From positions 1-29,375 of the forward strand of contig CANPDS010000004.1 in assembly GCA_947573015.1 (NCBI GenBank): 29,375 nt of DNA, given 5' to 3'. The stretch is from an uncultured Muribaculum sp. (GTDB lineage Bacteria > Bacteroidota > Bacteroidia > Bacteroidales > Muribaculaceae). Of this stretch, positions 1 through 7,906 are shown in pieces. Numbering within the stretch: position 1 is the stretch's first letter; each line of letters begins with the position of its first letter. The notes below the pieces were generated by a model. It worked only from the letters and a program-made list of their open reading frames with translations, did no database searches and had not been told where the DNA came from. The position numbers and the translations under genes were made by a program.

Positions 1-817
1 GTGCCATCACTGTAGCACGGATTTTCCCTTCACGCGAGTATCCGGCAATGTGAGGTGTGGCTATGAATGTCCTCTGCAATAGATCAGAAGAGATTGCCGG
101 TTCACCTTCCCAACAGTCAATCACAGCATCGTCCACAATGCCACGGTCAAGGGCCTCAACAAGGGCCGCATTGTCGACCACACCACCACGGGCACTGTTG
201 ATGATAAGCGGTCGGCGGCATAAAGCATTGAAAAAGGCTCTGTCGGCCATATGCCATGTGGGAAAATCGCCACAACGCGTGAGAGGCGTGTGAAACGTGA
301 TTATATCGGCTTCACGTGCGGCATCTGCAAGAGTAGCGAACCTATCGCTCCCCTCGGCCAAAGCACGGAGAGGATCCACGCGCAACACACGCATGCCAAG
401 CCCCTCGGCCCATCGTGCCACGATTGTACCAACATGTCCCACACCTACCACAGCGAGCGTAGGCCACTTCCTTTCGGGAATCCCAGTGCCATCATTGAGC
501 CATGTGAGTATGGAGGCGAGCACATACTGCGCCACAGCCGGTGCGTTGCATCCAGGTGCGTTTGCCACGGTGATGCCTCTGCTGTGGCAGTAATCAAGAT
601 CGATATGGTCTGTACCTATGGTAGCCGTGGCTATGAATGAGCAGCGCGAACCACCGAGCAGAGCCTCATCGCATCGGGTACGGGTGCGGGTGATCAGCGC
701 ATCGGTATCACGCATGCTCTCCGGGGTGATCTCCTCCGGCGACAGATACCTTACTGATGCCATGTTGTCAAGCAGGCCGCGGATAAAGGGTATATTACTT
801 TCGACTATGATATTCAT
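1..817 (-). CDS. pdxB: 4-phosphoerythronate dehydrogenase PdxB (3' end outside window)
   Basis: NAD-dependent oxidation of 4-phospho-D-erythronate, the second step of the DXP-independent pyridoxal phosphate pathway; a cytosolic enzyme of the D-2-hydroxyacid dehydrogenase family. About 272 residues are visible and the C-terminal part, including the usual dimerisation domain, lies beyond position 1. Seen: N-terminus MNIIVESNIPFIRG, a Rossmann GVGHVG dinucleotide-binding loop, the family INSARGG segment with the catalytic-type arginine, and PHIAGYSREGK with the catalytic histidine. The ATG at 817-815 overlaps the stop codon of the upstream membrane-protein gene (ATGA), so the two are translationally coupled and surely co-transcribed. 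The assignment over other hydroxyacid dehydrogenases rests on the N-terminus and on the PHIAGYS..GK ending typical of PdxB. Confidence 0.93.
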   Translation of the reverse strand, partial: MNIIVESNIPFIRGLLDNMASVRYLSPEEITPESMRDTDALITRTRTRCDEALLGGSRCSFIATATIGTDHIDLDYCHSRGITVANAPGCNAPAVAQYVLASILTWLNDGTGIPERKWPTLAVVGVGHVGTIVARWAEGLGMRVLRVDPLRALAEGSDRFATLADAAREADIITFHTPLTRCGDFPTWHMADRAFFNALCRRPLIINSARGGVVDNAALVEALDRGIVDDAVIDCWEGEPAISSDLLQRTFIATPHIAGYSREGKIRATVMA

Positions 818-1809
818 AATGTGAAACTCCAAAGATAAAATGCCACATATACTCCGATCACACACAATATAGGTATATAACTGCGCTTACGGTGATTGAT
901 GGCGAAGAAATGGCCGATCTGTAGAGCTGTGCATACATTGAGCATCGGAATATATATTACCAGACGATTGTAATCGGTGAGCATCAGAAGCAACGTAGTG
1001 AGCGAAAGCACCACAAAAAATCCATTGTAGGCACGCGTGCGAGCATTATAGCTATATATTTTCAGCAGGTTGAACATACCGAAACCGATACCGAGGGCCA
1101 TTGTAACCACCGCATAAACGATCACTTTGGCGAGCTTCATGCCATCGGGCACAGAAAATAGGCTCACCATCTGCGGCATATGCAGGTCCGCGATTGAGAA
1201 TGCACCGAACCCCCACGCTATCCACCACGGAGTGACCACTCCCAACATCGCCGCCACAGCAGTGCGCACATTCAGACACCGCATCTGGAAACATCCCAAC
1301 AAAAATGCCACCAGATACACAGCACAGGTAAGATCAATCAACGCTCCTACACTTATCATGCAGAAACTCAGAAATACCCTTCTGGTAAGCCCGGGACTCT
1401 GAAACGTGGAGTAGAGCGGCACCACCGCAAGCATCACCACCAGCGCCATTATAATGCCGTCGGACAGATGTGTGGTAAAAGCCGGATGTGCCGTCTCCAT
1501 AACCAGAAACATCCCTGCGAACAGCAGCGACATGGAGCGGAGCACATTGTAGTTCTTGTTGATATAAATCAACAGTAGCGCAACAAACAGATTTAACCCG
1601 AATGCGGTTCCGAGCGACAACAACGGCTCAGACACAAACCATGTGGAGGGAGAGGCGAACAACGGTCCCCATCCCGACACAAGCGTATCTGTCCCCACTC
1701 CATGCAGATAGGCTACAACCGTAGCCACCGCCGACAGAATCAACAGTAGCCCGAAGCCATAGCGCGAGTGCATCATCGCTGTAATTTTTTCCTCTCTCAT
1801 TGCGAGCAT
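814..1809 (-). CDS. Multi-pass inner-membrane protein of unknown function
   Basis: I do not recognise a named family. The 331-residue product is hydrophobic nearly throughout, with about nine or ten predicted membrane segments (roughly residues 17-37, 63-83, 89-107, 117-136, 146-172, 185-205, 230-252, 262-280 and 285-328). Short basic loops such as INKNYN and NHRKRS lie between segments. No catalytic or transport motif is apparent. It has the look of the uncharacterised Bacteroidetes integral membrane proteins that sit next to pdxB. The start is uncertain: ATG at 1809, at 1800, or the double Met at about residues 12-13, just before the first hydrophobic stretch, are all possible. Its TGA overlaps the pdxB ATG by 4 bp. 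No clear -7 element was found upstream; the upstream gap is occupied by a repeat element. Confidence 0.75.
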   Translation of the reverse strand: MLAMREEKITAMMHSRYGFGLLLILSAVATVVAYLHGVGTDTLVSGWGPLFASPSTWFVSEPLLSLGTAFGLNLFVALLLIYINKNYNVLRSMSLLFAGMFLVMETAHPAFTTHLSDGIIMALVVMLAVVPLYSTFQSPGLTRRVFLSFCMISVGALIDLTCAVYLVAFLLGCFQMRCLNVRTAVAAMLGVVTPWWIAWGFGAFSIADLHMPQMVSLFSVPDGMKLAKVIVYAVVTMALGIGFGMFNLLKIYSYNARTRAYNGFFVVLSLTTLLLMLTDYNRLVIYIPMLNVCTALQIGHFFAINHRKRSYIPILCVIGVYVAFYLWSFTL

Positions 1810-1883
1810 TTCATTGACTGATTAAAAATCCGCTCCGAAATACGGAACCCATGAGTTAACATTTATTATTAAACACCCTCTAA

Positions 1884-1998
1884 AACGCAGGGACGCATCT
1901 TGTTGCGTCCGCTGCTGCAGCCAGTATATCATCGGATTACCATGAGTGCTCCGAGATCTCTGATTATTAGCGGACGCACCAAGGTGCGTCCCTACGTT
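1884..1998. repeat. REPIN-like paired palindromic repeat
   Basis: Two arms, 1884-1913 and 1969-1998, are inverted copies of each other over 30 bp with three mismatches, separated by 55 bp. Each arm is itself an imperfect palindrome: GGACGCA pairs with TGCGTCC in the right arm and a slightly decayed version is in the left. Two inverted REP-like hairpins in one unit is the layout called a REPIN. It fills most of the gap between the purD end and the membrane-protein gene. Whether related copies exist elsewhere in the genome cannot be seen here. Confidence 0.7.
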
Positions 1999-2011
1999 CC
2001 AATATGTATTA

Positions 2012-2049
2012 TTACAATTGGCTGTTTAAAAATAAACAGCCAATTGTAA
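2012..2049 (-). terminator. Hairpin terminator candidate after purD
   Basis: A perfect 16-bp inverted repeat (2012-2027 with 2034-2049) with a 6-nt loop begins 8 nt past the purD stop. It is AT-rich, and the tail on the minus strand (TAATACATATT) is only moderately U-rich, so strength is uncertain. The position right after the gene is the main support. Confidence 0.6.
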
Positions 2050-2057
2050 ATTCCATT

Positions 2058-3335
2058 TTACTTTTCAAGAGCCATAAGGTCACGGCCGATGTCGCGGCGG
2101 AAGTTGGCCTTGTCAAATTTGATGTGACCGATAGAATCGTAACTGCGTGCAAGAGCATCGGCGATCGAATCGCCATACGAACTTACCGACAGCACACGAC
2201 CTCCGGAGGTAAGCACACGATCAGCCTCATCGCGCTTAGTTCCGGCATGGAACACAATGCTATCCGTCACCTCATCGAGGCCCGAGATTTCATATCCCTT
2301 GCCATACGAGCCGGGATAGCCACCCGACACCATCATAACCGTAACGGCAGTGCGCGGATCATGAAGCAGCTCACGGTCGCCGAGATCGCCGGCAGCGGCA
2401 GCAGCCATCAGGTCGACAAGGTCGCCATCAACGCGCAGCATCACAGCCTCCGTCTCCGGATCGCCCATGCGCACATTATACTCAATCACCATCGGCTCAC
2501 CCTCAACATTGATAAGCCCCAGGAAGATAAAGCCACGGTATGTGATACCTTCTTCGGCAAGGCCCTTCACAGTAGGCTCGATGATGCGCTCAGTAACTTT
2601 GGCCATGAACGCCTCATCGGCAAATGGCACCGGACTTACCGCGCCCATACCGCCGGTGTTGAGACCGGTGTCACCCTCGCCTATACGCTTGTAGTCCTTG
2701 GCAACAGGAAGCACACGGTAATCCTTGCCGTCGGTAAGCACAAACACTGAGCATTCGATACCGGAAAGGAACTCCTCTATCACGACCGTTGCACTGGACG
2801 CACCGAACATGCCGCCAAGCATCTCTTTCAGCGAAGCCTTAGCCTCGTCAAGATTATCGATGATCAGCACACCCTTGCCGGCAGCCAGACCATCGGCCTT
2901 AAGTACATAGGGAGCTTTGAGGCTTTCGAGGAAAGCATAGCCATCCTCAAGAGTCTCTGAAGTAAAACTGCGGTAGCGAGCGGTGGGGATATTGTGGCGA
3001 ATCATGAATCCCTTGGCGAAATCCTTGCTTCCCTCAAGAGCAGCACCGGCCTGCGACGGCCCTACTACGAGCACACTGTCGTCACCCTTGAAATAGTCCC
3101 AGATCCCCTTTACCAGAGGATCCTCGTTTCCTACCACAATCATATCTATGGCATTCTCCTTGACAAATCCAGCGATAGCGGGAAAATCGGTAGGCGATAT
3201 TGCCACATTAGTGCCGTAAGCGCCTGTACCGCCATTGCCGGGAGCAATGAAGAGTTTTGAGGTACGCGGACTTTGAGATATTTTCCATGCGAGGGCCGAT
3301 TCACGGCCACCCGAGCCAAGCAATAGTATGTTCAT
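2058..3335 (-). CDS. purD: Phosphoribosylamine--glycine ligase (GAR synthetase)
   Basis: ATP-dependent joining of glycine to 5-phosphoribosylamine, the second step of de novo purine synthesis; cytosolic. The 425-residue length is standard for the family. Seen: N-terminal Rossmann-like start MNILLLGSGGRESALAWKI, the glycine-rich ATP-grasp segment LKADGLAAGKGV near residues 145-156, the signature RMGDPETEAVM near residues 289-299, and a C-terminal GARS domain. In the N-terminal motif a serine replaces the histidine often seen in GGREHAL. The ATG lies only 9 bp after the stop of the methyltransferase gene, so the two are one transcript, and a hairpin follows the stop. Confidence 0.97.
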   Translation of the reverse strand: MNILLLGSGGRESALAWKISQSPRTSKLFIAPGNGGTGAYGTNVAISPTDFPAIAGFVKENAIDMIVVGNEDPLVKGIWDYFKGDDSVLVVGPSQAGAALEGSKDFAKGFMIRHNIPTARYRSFTSETLEDGYAFLESLKAPYVLKADGLAAGKGVLIIDNLDEAKASLKEMLGGMFGASSATVVIEEFLSGIECSVFVLTDGKDYRVLPVAKDYKRIGEGDTGLNTGGMGAVSPVPFADEAFMAKVTERIIEPTVKGLAEEGITYRGFIFLGLINVEGEPMVIEYNVRMGDPETEAVMLRVDGDLVDLMAAAAAGDLGDRELLHDPRTAVTVMMVSGGYPGSYGKGYEISGLDEVTDSIVFHAGTKRDEADRVLTSGGRVLSVSSYGDSIADALARSYDSIGHIKFDKANFRRDIGRDLMALEK

Positions 3336-3344
3336 ATCGTTATA

Positions 3345-5018
3345 TTATTCGGGAGTATTGGTATTGTCGTTGGATTTATCGTCATTACCTTTGACACGTC
3401 GCCATCCACGGCGCACCACAGGCTGATGCTGCTCGCCGCGGCTAAGTATCTCGTTGAGCCATGCCTCATTGCGGCGCTTTGCCAGCGGATTTTCAGAGTC
3501 GGCTGCCGGAGCATCATTGTCACGTCGGGTGAATGGACGCCCTCCGAACGACGGTTTTCTGCCAAATCGCGACGCACCGTCACCATCCGCATTGAAACGT
3601 TTTTTGCCATATCCACCTTCCGGAGCATCGTATCGGTTCTTACGGCCCACACTCTTGCCACGGTATTTCTCCTCAAGGGCATTCGGTTTACGTCCGTGAC
3701 GGTCATCACGGCCCTCCTTGCGGAAGCGCGGATTATCGCCATTGCGGCCACCGAAGCCTTGCTTGCGAGCATCGCAGCGCCACTCCTCATCGGTCTTGCG
3801 ACGGTCGCCCTTGGCACCATGCTGTGCGGCACCCGGCTTATTGAGATGCTTGCCCTCGCTGCGGAAACTCTTATAGTCGCCTTCGAATATCTCATATTCG
3901 CGCAGCTCGCATTCAAGCGAACCGTTGTAAAGAGATATCTTCTGCGAGGGAGCAAGGCCAATGTGGCGCATATGCTCATCCTGATAGCCTATTATCCAAG
4001 CTTTGTAGCCTTTGAACACATTCTTCAGACGGTTGCCGATAGTCTGGTACAGCCCGGCCATATCGTCCACGGAAATACGTTCGCCATAAGGAGGGTTTGT
4101 GACAAGTATACCGGCAGCAGGAGCCTCCTCCCACTTGGCGATGGGCTTGATCTGCAGATCTACCCAACGGCCCACTCCGGCCTGCTTGATATTTTTTTCA
4201 GCGATAGCCACCGCCTTGGGAGATATATCGGCTCCGAGGATAGGATATTCAGGAGTACGCTCGCCTGAGTCATCATTATAAAGGCGCTCAAACAGTTCTT
4301 CGTCAAAATCGGGCCACTGCTCAAACGCGAAGTGACGGCGATATACACCCGGATTGATATTGGCGGCGATCATGGCGGCCTCGATAAGGAAGGTGCCCGA
4401 GCCGCACATAGGGTCAACGAGCGGACACTGTCCGTCATATCCTGCCTTCAGGAGGATACCGGCGGCGAGCACCTCGTTGATAGGGGCCTCTGTCTGGCCT
4501 ACGCGGTAGCCGCGCTTATGGAGCGACTCACCGGAAGAATCAAGCGACATAGTGACACGGTTGCCGTCGATATGTACATTTATCATCACATCGGCATCCT
4601 GCAGACGCACTCCCGGACGCTTGCCTTCGCCAAGACGATCCTGGAAATAATCTACAATATCGTCTTTCACGCGATATGTCACATAACGCGAATGGGTGAA
4701 TGTGTCGGAATTGACCACCGGATCAATGGCAAACGTCTTGTCGACCGACAAGATTGAATTCCAGTCCATCTCCTTTACCATATCGTAAAGGGTATCGGGG
4801 TCGGATGCAGTGAACTTGCATATCGGCTTGAGGATACGAAGTGCTGTACGACAGCACAGGTTTGCCTTGTAATGCATCTCATTGTCACCCTCGAAAGATA
4901 CCATGCGGCGTCCTACGGTAACATTCTCCGCGCCAAGGTTGCGAAGTTCTTCAGCCAGCACCTCTTCCAGTCCCTGAAAGGTTTTGGCCACCATTTCAAA
5001 ATTTTCCGATTTCATCAC
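3345..5018 (-). CDS. THUMP-domain 23S rRNA guanine-N2 methyltransferase (RlmL-type) with basic tail
   Basis: SAM-dependent RNA methyltransferase related to the N-terminal half of E. coli RlmL (m2G2445 of 23S rRNA). Domains: ferredoxin-like and THUMP region about 1-165, then a Rossmann methyltransferase about 170-385. The SAM-binding DPMCGSGTFLIEAA is at about 202-215 and the N2-guanine type catalytic motif NPPYGERI at about 308-315. Residues from about 386 to 557 are a low-complexity tail rich in Arg, Lys, Gly and Asp, probably disordered and RNA-binding. The second E. coli domain (RlmK) is absent, as is usual outside gammaproteobacteria. The gene starts with two Met codons, 21 bp after the serine acetyltransferase stop and 9 bp before purD, in the same direction, so a shared operon is likely. 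Exact target position is inferred from the family. Confidence 0.9.
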   Translation of the reverse strand: MMKSENFEMVAKTFQGLEEVLAEELRNLGAENVTVGRRMVSFEGDNEMHYKANLCCRTALRILKPICKFTASDPDTLYDMVKEMDWNSILSVDKTFAIDPVVNSDTFTHSRYVTYRVKDDIVDYFQDRLGEGKRPGVRLQDADVMINVHIDGNRVTMSLDSSGESLHKRGYRVGQTEAPINEVLAAGILLKAGYDGQCPLVDPMCGSGTFLIEAAMIAANINPGVYRRHFAFEQWPDFDEELFERLYNDDSGERTPEYPILGADISPKAVAIAEKNIKQAGVGRWVDLQIKPIAKWEEAPAAGILVTNPPYGERISVDDMAGLYQTIGNRLKNVFKGYKAWIIGYQDEHMRHIGLAPSQKISLYNGSLECELREYEIFEGDYKSFRSEGKHLNKPGAAQHGAKGDRRKTDEEWRCDARKQGFGGRNGDNPRFRKEGRDDRHGRKPNALEEKYRGKSVGRKNRYDAPEGGYGKKRFNADGDGASRFGRKPSFGGRPFTRRDNDAPAADSENPLAKRRNEAWLNEILSRGEQHQPVVRRGWRRVKGNDDKSNDNTNTPE

Positions 5019-5039
5019 TACTTGATTCTTAATATATTG

Positions 5040-5957
5040 TCAGCTTTTTTCTTCACACATCTTCTTGCCCTGTATCAGTCTCTCCCCGGGAGCCACATCA
5101 GTAGTCACCCATATGTTTCCACCTATCACGGCATTGTCGCCCACGGTAATACGGCCGAGTATCGACGCATTGCTGTAGATCACCACATTGTTGCCTATGA
5201 TGGGATGTCGAGGTATGCCCTTGATAGGATTGCCATTTTCGTCAAGATCGAAGCTCTTGGCCCCCAGAGTCACGCCCTGATATATCTTCACATGGTGGCC
5301 AAGGATGGCAGTGGCTCCGATCACCACACCCGTACCATGGTCGATGGTAAACGACTCGCCTATGGTAGCGGCAGGATGTATGTCTATTCCGGTCTCGCTG
5401 TGTGCACGCTCACTGATCATGCGCGGTATTATAGGCACTCCGAGCTTCACCAGTTCGTGGGCTATACGATAGTTGGCGATAGCCTTTATACCGGGATAGC
5501 AATAGATAATCTCCTGCACCGATTCTGCGGCCGGATCTCCATGATATGTGGCCTCCACATCCGTGTTGAGCACACGGCGCAATTCCGGCAATGTCTCTAT
5601 AAATGCAAGAGCCTTGTCGATTGCGATACGCTGTATATCGTCATGCGGAGGTGTTGTCTCGCAGCAGGTATTCATGGATATGCCTGCATGTATCTGGTCA
5701 ACCAGCAGATGGAAGAGTTTTTCCATCCAGAGTCCTGTAAAATAAAGCACATTCTCACGGGTGACATCACTGTCGCCAAAGAATCCGGGAAACACAAGCG
5801 CACGGGCAAGCGTGACAAGGTCGCGCACCGCCTCCTGCGACGGCAACGGCTCCCCTCGCCATTGCGACGGGCAGATGTTGGTGAGGTTGTCGCCGTCGCT
5901 CAGACGGCCAACCGTATGGCGAAGCACTGCTTCGGCTCTCTGGTTCAATTCTATCAT
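5040..5957 (-). CDS. cysE: Serine O-acetyltransferase
   Basis: Transfers acetyl from acetyl-CoA to L-serine, giving O-acetylserine for cysteine synthesis; cytosolic. It has an N-terminal helical domain and then a left-handed beta-helix of hexapeptide repeats in the last 110 or so residues. The catalytic pair of the family is visible as GIDIHP (Asp) and IDHGTGVVIG (His). The open frame extends upstream to an ATG at 5996. I prefer the internal ATG at 5957 (305 residues, MIELNQRAEAVL) because a good -7 box (TAACTTTG, 6020-6013) would put the transcript start only about 12 nt before the longer start. Also, GGAAAG sits just upstream of 5957. The length and helical domain fit the larger Bacteroidetes/EpsC-like type rather than the short Gram-positive one. 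Confidence 0.92.
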   Translation of the reverse strand: MIELNQRAEAVLRHTVGRLSDGDNLTNICPSQWRGEPLPSQEAVRDLVTLARALVFPGFFGDSDVTRENVLYFTGLWMEKLFHLLVDQIHAGISMNTCCETTPPHDDIQRIAIDKALAFIETLPELRRVLNTDVEATYHGDPAAESVQEIIYCYPGIKAIANYRIAHELVKLGVPIIPRMISERAHSETGIDIHPAATIGESFTIDHGTGVVIGATAILGHHVKIYQGVTLGAKSFDLDENGNPIKGIPRHPIIGNNVVIYSNASILGRITVGDNAVIGGNIWVTTDVAPGERLIQGKKMCEEKS

Positions 5958-6012
5958 AGTGCTTTCCGGAATGAATGCCGGCAGAATATGGCACATTCCA
6001 CTCTTCCAACTA

Positions 6013-6020
6013 CAAAGTTA
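6013..6020 (-). promoter_or_regulatory. Bacteroidetes -7 promoter element before cysE
   Basis: The minus strand reads TAACTTTG, a full match to TAnnTTTG, in the 76-bp gap between the LD-carboxypeptidase stop and the acetyltransferase. No good TTTG was found at the -33 distance (a weak TGTG lies near), so the call rests on the -7 box and location. Confidence 0.5.
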
Positions 6021-6072
6021 GCGTTTTTTCCGCTATCACACCACTCGGGGATGTGTAAATTGCATTACAATC

Positions 6073-6987
6073 TCACTGAAATCTGAGAGCGACAGTAGAT
6101 CGGTTTACATCAAGCGATACAGGAGCGCCAGACAACAGTGGCATATTGTGGTCGACATGTCCTATCGGAGCATCAAAAGCCACCGGACATGGGCACTGAG
6201 CAAGCATATCGGCTATCATGGAGTGCATGTCGGAGTAGTTACGGTCAGGCCTGTACTCGGTGAACTTTCCGACCACGATTCCTCCCACGCGGTCAAGAAA
6301 TCCGGCGAGGCACAACTGCCATAAAATGCGTTCCACCTTGTATATCGGTTCGGCTATGTCCTCAATGAAGAGTATAGTGTCTTCCGGAGTCGTGAATGGC
6401 GACACAGGAGTGCCTATCAGATCGGCTATCACGGCAAGGTTGCCTCCAATAAGGCGACCGGTGGCGATTCCGTGATGATTGGCGAGATGTGGCATGAAAT
6501 GATGCTCCGGGCGACCCCCCTCAAGCATTTCAAACAATAGACGGTTGCATTCGTCGTCAGCCTCGCGCAATGCGAGTGCCTTGCACATTGAAGCGTGTAC
6601 CGTCACTATCCCTCTCGAATTCAAAAGAGCATGCAACGCCGATATATCGCTGAATCCGATGAGCCAACGTGGATCGGCCTCCCACTTTTTTACCGGGAAG
6701 TCAGGTATAAGATGCACAGCGCCATAGCCTCCTCGCGAACAGAGCACCGCCCGGACCTCGCTGTCGGCCAAGGCGTCGCGGATATCGGAAAGGCGCTCAT
6801 CGGGCGTACCGCTGTAGCTACCGGATGCACCGAGCGCATGACGCCCGACCACGGGTATGTAGCCACGACGATGCAGCCAAGCCACTGCCCCATCTACATA
6901 ATCAGGATTTATCACACTGGCGGGTGATACAATCGCCACTTTATCGCCCCTCTGCAACGGACGCGGATAACTCACCGGAGCACTCAT
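6073..6987 (-). CDS. ldcA: LD-carboxypeptidase (peptidase S66)
   Basis: Murein tetrapeptide carboxypeptidase family, which removes the terminal D-Ala from tetrapeptides during cytoplasmic peptidoglycan recycling. The 304-residue length is typical. Seen: N-terminal LQRGDKVAIVSPAS, RGGYG near residue 85-89, the nucleophile elbow GFSDIS with Ser113, the acidic segment FIEDIAEP with Glu209, and GHVDHNMPLL with His277; these fit the Ser-Glu-His triad of the family. No signal peptide, consistent with a cytoplasmic enzyme. The ATG overlaps the TGA of the radical SAM gene (4-bp ATGA), so translation is coupled and both should be on one transcript. Substrate specificity is inferred from the family only. 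Confidence 0.92.
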   Translation of the reverse strand: MSAPVSYPRPLQRGDKVAIVSPASVINPDYVDGAVAWLHRRGYIPVVGRHALGASGSYSGTPDERLSDIRDALADSEVRAVLCSRGGYGAVHLIPDFPVKKWEADPRWLIGFSDISALHALLNSRGIVTVHASMCKALALREADDECNRLLFEMLEGGRPEHHFMPHLANHHGIATGRLIGGNLAVIADLIGTPVSPFTTPEDTILFIEDIAEPIYKVERILWQLCLAGFLDRVGGIVVGKFTEYRPDRNYSDMHSMIADMLAQCPCPVAFDAPIGHVDHNMPLLSGAPVSLDVNRSTVALRFQ

Positions 6988-7763
6988 GCCGTAACTACTT
7001 TTATGCCTGTGGCGGCTGTGATACGTGCCGCTATGGCATCAAGTTCATCGCGTTCCACTTTCTGTAGATCATGTTCAGGAGTGGCACGGTCGATAGAGTA
7101 GAGCATCACCTCACGAGGCCTGATACGCTGGTATGCCGCGATAAGGGCATCAATTTCCTCATCGGTAGTATTATCGATATGCCGGCCATTATGATTGCCG
7201 CGCAGAAGCATGGTCTGCACTATACACTTGTCGCCAAATGCCGCAATCTGCGGGATAACCGTATCACAAGTGAACGAGGGTGAATTAGGTTGATCGATGA
7301 CACGCATCGTGGGGGTAAGCGCCGAGTCAAGTTTGAGTATGCAATTGTCGGCCAACAGCAAGCCACGGCACACATCCTCGCGATCAAGACGCGTGGAGTT
7401 GCACAGCACCGACACCTTTGCTTCGGGGAAGTGACGGTCGCGCACCTCTACGGTATCAGCCATGATACCGCCGAAATCCGGATGAAGAGTAGGCTCGCCA
7501 TTGCCGGAGAATGTGATCACATCCAGACGCTCCCCCTTGCGCCTCATATCGTCGAGCTTCTGCTCAAGCTGCCGCTTCACATCTTTCCGGGCAGGCAACC
7601 CTGTGGTGCCCGGCCCCTGGGCATTCCAGCCAGCCTCGCAGTAGACACAATCGAACGAGCACACCTTACCGTCGTTGGGCGACAGGTTCACACCCAGCGA
7701 CGTGCCCAGACGTCGGGAATGTATGGGTCCGAATATCGTGGAATGGAACAATACGCGCTGCAT
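6984..7763 (-). CDS. Radical SAM protein, COG0731-like
   Basis: A 259-residue radical SAM enzyme with the [4Fe-4S]-binding cysteines C35-x3-C39-x2-C42 in VCSFDCVYC, followed by the family GNGEPTLHPDF segment that helps bind SAM. The N-terminal IFGPIHSRRLGTSLGVNLSP resembles the COG0731 Fe-S oxidoreductases distantly related to wybutosine synthase TYW1. The substrate is unknown. No SPASM-type cysteine cluster is evident near the C-terminus. It has its own promoter about 25 bp upstream and its stop overlaps the start of the LD-carboxypeptidase, an arrangement that suggests co-expression rather than a shared reaction. Confidence 0.88.
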   Translation of the reverse strand: MQRVLFHSTIFGPIHSRRLGTSLGVNLSPNDGKVCSFDCVYCEAGWNAQGPGTTGLPARKDVKRQLEQKLDDMRRKGERLDVITFSGNGEPTLHPDFGGIMADTVEVRDRHFPEAKVSVLCNSTRLDREDVCRGLLLADNCILKLDSALTPTMRVIDQPNSPSFTCDTVIPQIAAFGDKCIVQTMLLRGNHNGRHIDNTTDEEIDALIAAYQRIRPREVMLYSIDRATPEHDLQKVERDELDAIAARITAATGIKVVTA

Positions 7764-7788
7764 ATCTTATCAATTTGATTCGTTCACA

Positions 7789-7820
7789 CAAAGGTAAAAA
7801 GTATGCGGCGCAATTGCAAA
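7789..7820 (-). promoter_or_regulatory. Promoter of the radical SAM / ldcA pair
   Basis: On the minus strand TTTG (7820-7817) is followed after 20 nt by TACCTTTG (7796-7789), an excellent match to the Bacteroidetes -33/-7 consensus. Transcription would start near 7782, giving a leader of about 20 nt. The -33 TTTG lies inside the loop of the upstream terminator hairpin. Confidence 0.75.
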
Positions 7821-7831
7821 TCGCGCCGCAT
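7796..7831 (-). terminator. Rho-independent terminator of the porin gene
   Basis: A perfect 9-bp GC-rich stem, ATGCGGCGC (7803-7811) with GCGCCGCAT (7823-7831), has an 11-nt loop and is followed on the minus strand by ACTTTTTACC. It lies about 75 nt past the porin stop. Confidence 0.8.
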
Positions 7832-7906
7832 GGTAGCTGAGCAAAGAAGCTATTTATAGCCTCTGCATTCCAAGGCCTATGTCGTCGTCACCTGGCGCAC
7901 ATGAGA

